64,000 nt of DNA from Candidatus Poribacteria bacterium (GTDB lineage: Bacteria; Poribacteria; WGA-4E; WGA-3G): the NCBI GenBank assembly GCA_022819945.1, contig JAJEGI010000009.1, forward strand, positions 1 through 64,000. Direction: 5' to 3'. Below the pieces are notes generated by a model. The model was not told the DNA's origin. It did no database searches and saw only the letters and a list, made by a program, of their open reading frames with translations. This document shows positions 35,267-43,611 of the stretch, piece after piece. The position numbers and the translations under genes are program-made. The first letter of the stretch is position 1. Every line of letters starts with the position of its first letter.

Positions 35267-35314
35267 ACGGAGCGTAGATCAGCCCCTTTCCAATCCGTAT
35301 TTGCTTTGAGAGAC

Positions 35315-35443
35315 AGAGCCATTCAATTCTCCATTTTTCAATCGAATTTTCACCCCCAGGCCCGGTAGGTTCGGTTTCCTAACCGAACCGGATCCTTGAA
35401 AAAAGACGTGAAACCTAATAATTTCTTAAAATTGAATGACCCT
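35315..35443. repeat. MITE-like element, TIR AGAGCCATTCAATT..AATTGAATG.C.CT with internal palindrome
   Basis: agagccattcaattctccattttt...cccaggcccggtaggttcggtttcctaaccgaaccgg...aatttcttaaaattgaatgaccct. Confidence 0.82.
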
Positions 35444-35463
35444 GGATTACGCGAATTCTAAGG

Positions 35464-35492
35464 TTGACAGTTCATAAAATTCATGGTATACT
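35464..35492 (+). promoter_or_regulatory. Consensus sigma70 promoter TTGACA-N17-TATACT upstream of HEPN-like gene
   Basis: ttgaca 35464-35469, tatact 35487-35492. Confidence 0.65.
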
Positions 35493-35556
35493 TATCGGGA
35501 TAGTCGCCCCATCAACCCAGTACCGAATCGTAACATGTTCTTGGGAGATAACTGAA

Positions 35557-36369
35557 ATGAATCAGAAATTTGAGAAAAGTCAAAAACTGGAAAAGTGGCT
35601 CAGATGGATGGAAACGATTCACAACGAGATTCTAGCGCTTGTTGCGGATGCAAACATCTTCTGGGAAGTCCAAGACCTCATCCGTGAAAATCCACGTATC
35701 CAAAAACCTAATGCTTTCTATAGCTATCTTGCGAGAACCTACCTTTCTCATGCGTTAGTTGGGCTCCGGCGGCAAACAAAATTACAGAAGGATAGCATAT
35801 CTTTTGTAAGATTGCTTGACGAAATTGCCAAAAATCCTGAAGAACTCTCCCGCAGCTACTTCAATTCCCGCTATCCACATTCTAATGGAGCCGACTTGGA
35901 TCAAGTAGTGGGTAAGGCAGATCTTGAAGCAGTGGGAATTGCTGATGCCTCCCAACTGAAGGCAATCATAAAGATGAATGACTTCGCTCAATATGCAGAT
36001 GCAAGTGGGAGGTACGTTTGTCCACAGATGGTAAAAGATGATCAGACGCGACTTGAATCCGCAGTAAAAACATACGGAGAGTTTGCCGATAAACGGATTG
36101 CGCACTGGGATAAGCGAAAACCGAAAGTTGTACCCACTTTCAAGGAGTTAGACGACTGCATTAAATTGTTAGATCAGACGTATGTGAAGTACCATTTTCT
36201 GTTTCATGCTGAATCAATAGATACTTTGATGCCAACCTATCAATACGAGTGGAAAAGTATTTTCTGTGAGCCTTGGTTGAAGATTGGCTTTGGAAGTGCC
36301 AAAGGACTCATTCGCGTCAGTGAAGATTTTGACGATGAACTTCCAGATTTCAAAGAGTATATGGAATGA
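35557..36369 (+). CDS. HEPN/AbiU2-like protein
   Basis: All-helical, WLRWMETIHNEILALVADANIFWEVQDLI...FYSYLARTYLSHALVGLRRQT...ADKRIAHWDKRKP. AbiU2/HEPN-like by eye. Start at 35557 because ORF-track start 35464 lies in the promoter. Confidence 0.55.
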   Translation: MNQKFEKSQKLEKWLRWMETIHNEILALVADANIFWEVQDLIRENPRIQKPNAFYSYLARTYLSHALVGLRRQTKLQKDSISFVRLLDEIAKNPEELSRSYFNSRYPHSNGADLDQVVGKADLEAVGIADASQLKAIIKMNDFAQYADASGRYVCPQMVKDDQTRLESAVKTYGEFADKRIAHWDKRKPKVVPTFKELDDCIKLLDQTYVKYHFLFHAESIDTLMPTYQYEWKSIFCEPWLKIGFGSAKGLIRVSEDFDDELPDFKEYME

Positions 36370-36752
36370 AATATCTGCTGGATACGCATACCCTGATTTG
36401 GTTTCTTATGGGTGACAAAAAACTTAGTGACAAAGCACGAGGCTTAATCGACAACCCAGACAATAGAAAATTTCTCAGCATCGCCAGTCTTTGGGAGATA
36501 GCCATTAAGGTGAGTTTAGGGAAACTCGCTTTAAACAAACCGGTTGAGAAGTTATTTCCGGAACAACTCCATTTCAATCGTATTGAAATATTAGACATCA
36601 CGGTGGATAACCTAATCAAGCTTACCACTTTACCTTTTCACCATCGAGATCCGTTTGACCGATTGATAATCGCTCAAGCACTCGTTGAGGGGCTTCCAGT
36701 AATTGGTGCAGATGTGATTTTTGATGCTTATGGGATAAACAGAGAATGGTGA
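36366..36752 (+). CDS. vapC: PIN-domain VapC-family toxin
   Basis: MKYLLDTHTLIWFLMGDKKLSDKA, SIASLWEIAIKVSLGKL, PFHHRDPFDRLIIAQALVEGLPVIGAD; ATGA overlap with upstream gene. Confidence 0.92.
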   Translation: MKYLLDTHTLIWFLMGDKKLSDKARGLIDNPDNRKFLSIASLWEIAIKVSLGKLALNKPVEKLFPEQLHFNRIEILDITVDNLIKLTTLPFHHRDPFDRLIIAQALVEGLPVIGADVIFDAYGINREW

Positions 36753-36889
36753 ATCCAATGGATGCTGACCTTAAGTTTAGACAGGAATGGTGTTTTACTT
36801 GTCGTGGTACACACTTTCAAACAAACGAACGACTCAGATGTGAGCATCCGTATCATCTCTGCTCGCAAGGCAACACGGAGGGAAATTAA
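36749..36889 (+). CDS. Putative Cys/His-rich zinc-binding miniprotein
   Basis: GTG start overlaps PIN stop (GTGA): VNPMDADLKFRQEWCFTCRGTHFQTNERLRCEHPYHLCSQGNTEGN; CxxC...CxHxxHxC pattern. Not in ORF track (short). Confidence 0.45.
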   Translation: MNPMDADLKFRQEWCFTCRGTHFQTNERLRCEHPYHLCSQGNTEGN

Positions 36890-36910
36890 ACAATACGAGG
36901 AATTTAACCG

Positions 36911-37126
36911 ATGAAGGCAGAATATAACTTTTCAAAAGCAGAACGTGGTAAATTCTACGATCCAAAAGCCGTTTTTAATCTTCCCATCTATTTGGAGAGA
37001 GATGTTGATGAATTCATACGCAAACTTGCCGATGAGAAGGGGAAGGATGTCGAATTTGATATAACTATCCAAAGACTTTACACCCGCCGCGAGGACAATA
37101 AAGATGTCAAAAACGAGAACACCTGA
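36911..37126 (+). CDS. Small protein, possible antitoxin/DNA-binding-like
   Basis: MKAEYNFSKAERGKFYDPKAVFNLPIYLERDVDEFIRKLADEKGKDVEFDITIQRLYTR; gagg RBS; resembles small TA-associated proteins. Confidence 0.6.
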   Translation: MKAEYNFSKAERGKFYDPKAVFNLPIYLERDVDEFIRKLADEKGKDVEFDITIQRLYTRREDNKDVKNENT

Positions 37127-38180
37127 ACAACAAAAACTTCCAGTCATCGACTGCGATATCCACAACACCCTCGCCTCCGAGACGGTGCTATACCCCTATC
37201 TCTCCGAACGTTGGCGCAAGCATCACGGCATGGTCGGCACAACCGATCGCGTCGGTGCATACATCCCACGCGCCCATCCCTTCGGTGCCAGATACGATGC
37301 ATGGACACCCTCCGGACACCGTCCCGGTTCCGACCTCGGCTTCCTACGCGAGCAACTACTGGACACATTCAACATCGAATACGGCATCCTCAACTGCTTG
37401 ACACCCGTCTGTGAGATGCCCAACCTTGCGTTCGCAGCAGCGTGGGCAACTGCCGTGAACGACTGGCAAATCGAAGAATGGCTGGAAAAAGAACCGAGAC
37501 TCCGCGCTTCAATCATCGTCGCATGCGATGACGCAGAATTCACCGCCGCCGAGATTAACCGACTTGCAGATCATCCGGGGTTTGTACAAATCTTACTACT
37601 TGCGCGGACGATGGAACCACTGGGACGACGTAAATACTGGAAAATGTACGAGGCAGCCGTGAAGCACGACCTCCCGATCGGCATCCACTTCACCGGTGTT
37701 GGCGTGGGACCGATTACCGCTGTTGGTAGACCTTCGCACTACATCGAAGACCACGCGGGGATGACACAGGCGTTCCAGACACAGGTAACCAGCCTCGTCT
37801 GCGAAGGTGTCTTTGAACAATTCCCGACACTCAAGTTCGCTCTGATTGAAGGCGGATTCGCTTGGCTACCGCCGTTGATGTGGCGACTTGACCGTGCATG
37901 GAAGAAGTTACACGATGAGGTGCCAGTGCTGAAAAAGTTACCGTCTGAATATATCCGAGAACACTTCTGGATTACCACACAACCCATCGAAGAACCCCCC
38001 AAACAAGAATACTTCGATCAACTCCTCGCGCAGCTCAACTTAGATGATAGATTGATGTTCGCAACCGACTACCCACACTGGGACTTCGATTCCCCCGATC
38101 AGGCACTTCCGAAAAACCTTGCACCGACACTCAAACGCAAGATCATGGCGGAAAATGCACGTGCCTTCTACAAATTCTAA
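37104..38180 (+). CDS. Amidohydrolase-family hydrolase (paralogue of 26115-27200)
   Basis: LPVIDCDIHNTLAS, IGIHFTGVG, ALIEGGFAWLPPLMWRLD, MFATDYPHWDFDSPDQAL. Confidence 0.88.
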   Translation: MSKTRTPEQQKLPVIDCDIHNTLASETVLYPYLSERWRKHHGMVGTTDRVGAYIPRAHPFGARYDAWTPSGHRPGSDLGFLREQLLDTFNIEYGILNCLTPVCEMPNLAFAAAWATAVNDWQIEEWLEKEPRLRASIIVACDDAEFTAAEINRLADHPGFVQILLLARTMEPLGRRKYWKMYEAAVKHDLPIGIHFTGVGVGPITAVGRPSHYIEDHAGMTQAFQTQVTSLVCEGVFEQFPTLKFALIEGGFAWLPPLMWRLDRAWKKLHDEVPVLKKLPSEYIREHFWITTQPIEEPPKQEYFDQLLAQLNLDDRLMFATDYPHWDFDSPDQALPKNLAPTLKRKIMAENARAFYKF

Positions 38181-38200
38181 GAAAAGAGCGTTAAAGTCAA

Positions 38201-39019
38201 TCAGATTGTGACGACGTGTGGTGCCTGCTCTAAGTTTAGATTATGTGCTGCCGCCCACTGTGCTGCCGCACCACCACCGCCGCCGAGAAACTGTTTCCCC
38301 AAATCATCAACGTTTGCCAGTACCGCTTCGTCAGGCTGCTGTCTGTCATTGTAATACATCAAATACCCTTCCGGCTTGAGCCAGGCGTAATGGTATCCGT
38401 AGATGACAATCTTGGCTGTCTTATCGGTAAAATTGAGTCCGGTTGTATGGTAGATACGGCTTTCAAAGAAATACGCGTCTCCTGCGCGGAGCAGCGGTTC
38501 GTCGTAAGGTTCAATCGGATCAATCGCACCCTCAGGAATCCCTAAGGGCACCCCGGACTTATGGCTCTTCGGAATAAACAGCGTCGCACCAGAATTCGGA
38601 ACATCACAGTCCGTTAAGCAGTAAGCCACTTTCAATCCAACGCGCGGGCAATCCTTGTGCCCGAGGTCCAGATGCACACCCGCATCCCGGTGCCACCCAC
38701 GCTGCTCTGGGAGTTCGTGTGGCTGCGGATGCTTGTAGAGAAGCGCAGTATTGGTAATGTGCAGATTCGTACCAAGAAGTTGAATCACCAAGGGGATCGC
38801 TTTCGTTTGTGATACAAGTTCCGCGAAGGCGGGTTCTTGGACCAACCCGTCTCGCCTATGTCCATAATGTCCACCATTGAGATCCAAAGATGCCATTAAT
38901 CGATCGCCTGCCTCGGTTAAACGACCTATCATCTCGTCGTCAAGTACTGAGCGCATGATGAAGTATCCGTTCTCTTCAAATTCCTGCCGTTGTGCGTCTG
39001 TCAACTCGACGAATTCCAT
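38201..39019 (-). CDS. Phytanoyl-CoA dioxygenase family protein (paralogue of 21138-21986)
   Basis: MEFVELTDAQRQEFEENGYFIMRSVLDDEMIGRLTEAGDRLMAS, WHRDAGVHLDLGH, FFESRIYHTTGLN. Confidence 0.9.
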   Translation of the reverse strand: MEFVELTDAQRQEFEENGYFIMRSVLDDEMIGRLTEAGDRLMASLDLNGGHYGHRRDGLVQEPAFAELVSQTKAIPLVIQLLGTNLHITNTALLYKHPQPHELPEQRGWHRDAGVHLDLGHKDCPRVGLKVAYCLTDCDVPNSGATLFIPKSHKSGVPLGIPEGAIDPIEPYDEPLLRAGDAYFFESRIYHTTGLNFTDKTAKIVIYGYHYAWLKPEGYLMYYNDRQQPDEAVLANVDDLGKQFLGGGGGAAAQWAAAHNLNLEQAPHVVTI

Positions 39020-39240
39020 GGTATATGCTCCTTTTCCTCAAGAAATCGGGGTGATAGAAATGTCTAAATATGGTATCATAGATTAAAATAGAAATCTACT
39101 AATACCGAGAAAGTGTCTGAAAATATGCACCCTTTCTTTCACAAAATAGCGTCTTTAACTGTTATAGTGGGTTTCCTTTTACAAAATGACATGAAAAGTC
39201 GCATGGTCTTCTATAAAAACGTTAACATCCCCAAGTCAAA

Positions 39241-39326
39241 ACTTACGCAGTGTCTTTTGCTGGCGAGGTTTAAAACCTCGCCAGCGGCTTGCGGACCGTA
39301 GGTCCTCATCAGCAAATTGCGTAAGT
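39241..39326. repeat. MITE-like element with TIR ACTTACGCA..TGCGTAAGT and inner hairpin gctggcgaggttt-aa-aacctcgccagc
   Basis: acttacgcagtg...gctggcgaggtttaaaacctcgccagc...attgcgtaagt. Confidence 0.78.
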
Positions 39327-39360
39327 CCTATAGTGCTAAACTACGAGGGCAAGCAAAAAT

Positions 39361-40140
39361 ATGATACAAGTTTCGCATCTGACGAAAAGATATGGACAAA
39401 ATACGGCAGTTGACGACATTAGCTTTGAAGTACAACAAGGCGAAATTGTCGGTTATCTCGGTCCCAACGGAGCGGGAAAAAGCACGACGCTCAAAATGCT
39501 CGTCGGTTTGCTGCAGCCGACATCTGGAGAAATCTCTGTGGCAGGATACGATGCCGAAACCGAGCTGCTCGAACTAAAACGGCATATCGGATACGTGCCT
39601 GAAGAAGCGCAACTCTACGAACACCTCACCTTAGTAGAACACCTCCAGTTAATCGGCAGGCTCTATCATTTAGAAGAACGCCTCATCGCACAGAAAATAA
39701 CAGAACTCGCGCCGTTGTTTGATATGTCGTCTCAGGCGAACCAAAGGATCAGCGGTTTCTCACAAGGCATGCGTCAGAAGTGTATCATCATGTCTGCCCT
39801 GATGCACAACCCAGATGTCCTGTTTTTAGATGAACCCTTCACCAATCTGGATGTCGGAACGGTAACCCTCATGAAAACGTTACTACAACGTTTAGCCGGT
39901 TTAGGTAAAACGATTCTCTATTGTACACACATTCTCGAAGTCGCTGAAACGCTCTGCCCGCGGATTATGATTATCGATGCAGGGAAACTTATCGCCGATG
40001 CACCAGTGACGCAGTTGCGAGAGCAGACAAATCAAACAGCACTCAATGAGATTTTTACACAACTAACCGATACAACAGGGATCGATGAAAAAACTGAGGA
40101 AGTCATTCGGATTGTGATGGAGGACACCCCGAATGCTTGA
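39361..40140 (+). CDS. ABC transporter ATP-binding protein
   Basis: GYLGPNGAGKSTTLKML (Walker A), ISGFSQGMRQK (signature), VLFLDEPFTNLD (Walker B). Confidence 0.95.
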   Translation: MIQVSHLTKRYGQNTAVDDISFEVQQGEIVGYLGPNGAGKSTTLKMLVGLLQPTSGEISVAGYDAETELLELKRHIGYVPEEAQLYEHLTLVEHLQLIGRLYHLEERLIAQKITELAPLFDMSSQANQRISGFSQGMRQKCIIMSALMHNPDVLFLDEPFTNLDVGTVTLMKTLLQRLAGLGKTILYCTHILEVAETLCPRIMIIDAGKLIADAPVTQLREQTNQTALNEIFTQLTDTTGIDEKTEEVIRIVMEDTPNA

Positions 40141-41824
40141 AAAAATCGTAGAAAGATTCTGCGACGCACCAACCCAGTACAGGCATCTCCTACAGACAGA
40201 AAAATTAATGGAGAAGCGGGCACTTGAGGGAGAAAACAAATTTGCTAACTTTTCGCTTGCTGCGGGCTGGTTTTTCCGTTTTATAATCAGCACCCCACTT
40301 GCGGCTATACCATTTTTTTCCCCTATAGACATATTCTCTTATGCACTTATGGGGATGACCTGGTCTATGATGATGATAGTCAGTTGGACGCTCCCATACT
40401 TCAACATCCTTCTTAGTCCGATAAACTATCCTGTCATTGCACACACGCCAGTAGCATCGCGAACCTACTTTCTCGTAAAACTAACGCAGCTCCTAAAGTA
40501 TACAATATTGTTATTAGCTTGTCTAAATCTGATGCCTGCTATCGGTGGTATCTGGATTCGCATGCACGAATCTTCTCAGTTCCAATACTTTTTTCCTCTG
40601 GTTTACTTGCCTGTCGCCTTTATGTCAGGTTTCTTCACAGTTGGTGTGGTGGCGACATTCGCAGGGTGTTGGACAAAATTATATACCAAAAAGACCTTCC
40701 GAAATATCGCGCAATACGTCCAGTTTATAGTTCCGTTCTGCTTCCTTTTGCTGTACCTCCTCCTCTATTACCTATCACCAGATGGTTTAATAGATAAACT
40801 AACCTCGATCCTGAAACGGTTCAATGCGCTGCCAAACGCCTGGTTTGCTGGAATAGTTGCACTTGCGCTCGGACAGATAGAACGGCATTTCTTGATTTCA
40901 GCAGGATTGGCTATCGCTTCGACGCTCTTTTTCGTGATGGTTCCGCTTCGGAGTATCGCAAAAAGTTATTCGGAATATCTCTCTTACTTGCTGGAATCTG
41001 GCAGTAAGCAAACATCTAAACTCCGCGTGAAAACGCCGCTATTTGCGAGAATGTTCCGAAACCGTGCCGTTCGTGCTGGACTTTGCCTCAGTTTTGTGTA
41101 CATACGTCGTGATAGAATCTTATTAGGAAACTTTTTGAGTTCACTGGGAACTGCTATTATGTTCACAGTTCTTTTTGCTCTATCGTTTGATCAGAGGTGG
41201 GTTGGTGATTCCTTCCCCATTGGATTCAGTCCAGGTTTTTCTACGATGTTTTTTACTATCGGATTCACCATTGTTTTCAGTTTCATGTTCCTGGTCAAGT
41301 ATTCGGAGCACTGGAAAGCGTCGTGGCTACTAATGCTGGCACCCCTTTCAGCACCAAGGGACTTATGGCGAGGTGTACAAGCGGCTGCTTGCCTCTATCT
41401 TATTGCGCCGTGTACACTCCTTATGCTTTGCATTGCTACAGTGATTTGGGGCACTTTAGGCATATTTTACGTCCTACCGGTATTAATCATTTTACTCAAT
41501 CTCGTGATTTTTTACCCAAAACCGCGCGCGGGTTTGCCACGCACTGAAGAACTCGTCCAAAAACGGTTAAGGCGTGTAGGGTGGATCGCTCCCCAACCGC
41601 GCGCGGGTTTGCCACTCGCTGAAGAACTCGTCCAAAAACGGCTAAGTCGTGTAGGGTGGATCGCTCCCATCAGTTACCTCCTTGGCACAGTCTTCGTATT
41701 GATCCAATTTATCGCTTACATGAGTAATATATCGGTTTATTACGGTTTTTATTCTGTTATCGTCGCCGGTGGACTTATCAGTTTTACATGTTTGTTTCAA
41801 AAAGAAAAGCGGAGGAAATTATAG
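40133..41824 (+). CDS. Multi-TM ABC exporter permease-like protein, copy 1 of tandem triplet
   Basis: MLEKIVERFCDAPTQYRHLLQTEKLMEKRAL; many TM helices; ATGCTTGA overlap with ATPase stop; paralogous to next two ORFs. Confidence 0.82.
   Translation: MLEKIVERFCDAPTQYRHLLQTEKLMEKRALEGENKFANFSLAAGWFFRFIISTPLAAIPFFSPIDIFSYALMGMTWSMMMIVSWTLPYFNILLSPINYPVIAHTPVASRTYFLVKLTQLLKYTILLLACLNLMPAIGGIWIRMHESSQFQYFFPLVYLPVAFMSGFFTVGVVATFAGCWTKLYTKKTFRNIAQYVQFIVPFCFLLLYLLLYYLSPDGLIDKLTSILKRFNALPNAWFAGIVALALGQIERHFLISAGLAIASTLFFVMVPLRSIAKSYSEYLSYLLESGSKQTSKLRVKTPLFARMFRNRAVRAGLCLSFVYIRRDRILLGNFLSSLGTAIMFTVLFALSFDQRWVGDSFPIGFSPGFSTMFFTIGFTIVFSFMFLVKYSEHWKASWLLMLAPLSAPRDLWRGVQAAACLYLIAPCTLLMLCIATVIWGTLGIFYVLPVLIILLNLVIFYPKPRAGLPRTEELVQKRLRRVGWIAPQPRAGLPLAEELVQKRLSRVGWIAPISYLLGTVFVLIQFIAYMSNISVYYGFYSVIVAGGLISFTCLFQKEKRRKL
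41522..41671 (+). repeat. 75-bp in-frame tandem duplication within permease copy 1
   Basis: PRAGLPRTEELVQKRLRRVGWIAPQ / PRAGLPLAEELVQKRLSRVGWIAPI; copies 2 and 3 contain one unit. Confidence 0.93.
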
Positions 41825-43444
41825 ATGCTTGAGAGAATCACGGAAATGCTGGGTGCCTCTCCAACGCAGTACAGATACCTCCTGAATACAGAGAAATTGG
41901 TAGAGAAACGGGCACTTAAAGGAAAACGCTTCGTCAACCTGTCGCTGGGTTTGACCTGCGCACTTTTCTTTTTCATAGGACTTTCGACCGCCACCATGCT
42001 ATTTCTCTCTCTGGATGTGTTCACCTACGCACTTATCGGGATAACTATGTCTATGGCGATGATAGGCATCTGGACGATCCCATATTTTGACATCCTTCTT
42101 AGCCCGATAAACTATTCTATCGTGGCACACACGCCTGTGTCATCACGAACCTATTTTCTTGTGAAACTGACGCAGGTCCTCACTTACGTCCTGCTATTGT
42201 TGGGCAGTTTGAATCTACCACCCGCGATCGCTGGTATCTGGATTCACGCTAAGGCGTCTTCTCAACTTCTATACCTTTTTCCGCTTGCCTATCTGCCGAT
42301 CGCCTTCATGTCGGGCTTCTTTACGGTTGGCGTGATGACGGTTTTCGCAGGGTATTTAACGAAACTTTATACCAAGAAGAGCCTCCGAAATATCGCACAA
42401 TACGCACAGTTTATATTCCCAACACTTTTCCCGATGCTATGGATTCTCCTCCCTCACTTATTTTCTGGATCAGTATCAGATGGCACAATAGATAAAGCAA
42501 TCTCGGTTCTGAAATGGTTCTACGCGCTTCCAAACGGCTGGTTTGCTGGAGCCGTCTCGCTTGCCCTCGGAGCCACAGAACGGCAGTATCTGATTTTAGC
42601 AGGGTTGGCTGTTGTTTCAACACTCTTTTTGGTGTTCGTTCCGCTGCGGAGTATCGCGAGAAGTTATTCGGAATACCTCTCTTACTTGTTAGAATCCGGT
42701 GATCGTCGGACATCTGAGTTACGCGTGAAAATACCGTTATTTGCGAGAATGTTCCGAAACCACGCGATCCGTGCTGCACTTTGCCTCAGTGCCACATATA
42801 TGCGCCGCGATAAGCACATGTTACGGCAGCTTTTCGGTATGTTTGGGGCTATCATTTTCATCGCTGTGGTATTTACCCAGGACGAACTGTTTTCTCTCAA
42901 CTGGATTCAAGACGCTTATGCCATCGGATTAAGTCCAGGTTTTTCCATGATGTTCTACTTCATCGGTACAGGTTTTATCAATTGTTTGGTTTTACCCGTC
43001 AGATACTCAGAACACTGGAAAGCATCGTGGATATTAACGCTCGCACCCGTTGCAGCACCGTCTGATTTATGGCGCGGTGTGCAAGCGACTGCCTTCCTCT
43101 ACGTTGTTGTGCCAGTTACACTCCTGACGCTTTGCCTCGCTACCATTATTTGGGGGGCTTCAGGGATATTTTACGTCCTGCCGGGATTCACCGTTTTACT
43201 CTATTACATTATCTTTTACCCAAAACCGCTGTCTAACCTGCCGCTCGCCGAAGAATTCGTCCAAAAACAGATGGCTACTGGCGCGTGGATCCCTTTCGTA
43301 TGTAGCGCGCTTGTTGTTGTAGTCTTCGTAGGCATCCAATATCTAACTTACCTGCTGAATATATGGGTTTATTACGGTTTCTATTGCATCACAGTCGTAA
43401 GCGGTCTTATCGGTTTTGTCTATCTGTTACGAGAAAATAAGTAG
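41825..43444 (+). CDS. Multi-TM ABC exporter permease-like protein, copy 2
   Basis: MLERITEMLGASPTQYRYLLNTEKLVEKRALKGKRFVNLSLGL; starts at the base after stop of copy 1. Confidence 0.82.
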   Translation: MLERITEMLGASPTQYRYLLNTEKLVEKRALKGKRFVNLSLGLTCALFFFIGLSTATMLFLSLDVFTYALIGITMSMAMIGIWTIPYFDILLSPINYSIVAHTPVSSRTYFLVKLTQVLTYVLLLLGSLNLPPAIAGIWIHAKASSQLLYLFPLAYLPIAFMSGFFTVGVMTVFAGYLTKLYTKKSLRNIAQYAQFIFPTLFPMLWILLPHLFSGSVSDGTIDKAISVLKWFYALPNGWFAGAVSLALGATERQYLILAGLAVVSTLFLVFVPLRSIARSYSEYLSYLLESGDRRTSELRVKIPLFARMFRNHAIRAALCLSATYMRRDKHMLRQLFGMFGAIIFIAVVFTQDELFSLNWIQDAYAIGLSPGFSMMFYFIGTGFINCLVLPVRYSEHWKASWILTLAPVAAPSDLWRGVQATAFLYVVVPVTLLTLCLATIIWGASGIFYVLPGFTVLLYYIIFYPKPLSNLPLAEEFVQKQMATGAWIPFVCSALVVVVFVGIQYLTYLLNIWVYYGFYCITVVSGLIGFVYLLRENK

Positions 43445-43590
43445 GACTTACGCAGCTCCCACTGCAGGGTTTTTGCTTGGGGTCTTTGATAGGGGTCTTT
43501 GATAGGGTGTTTCTGCGTATTTCTTCAGGGTTTGAAACCCCGCCTGCAATGCGTCGGACATCCCTTATCATGGAAAAATGCGTAAGTCCT
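43443..43590. repeat. MITE-like element with 12-bp perfect TIR AGGACTTACGCA/TGCGTAAGTCCT, between permease copies 2 and 3
   Basis: aggacttacgca at 43443-43454, tgcgtaagtcct at 43579-43590. Confidence 0.88.
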
Positions 43591-43611
43591 GATAAGGAGA
43601 GAGAGTCTTAG

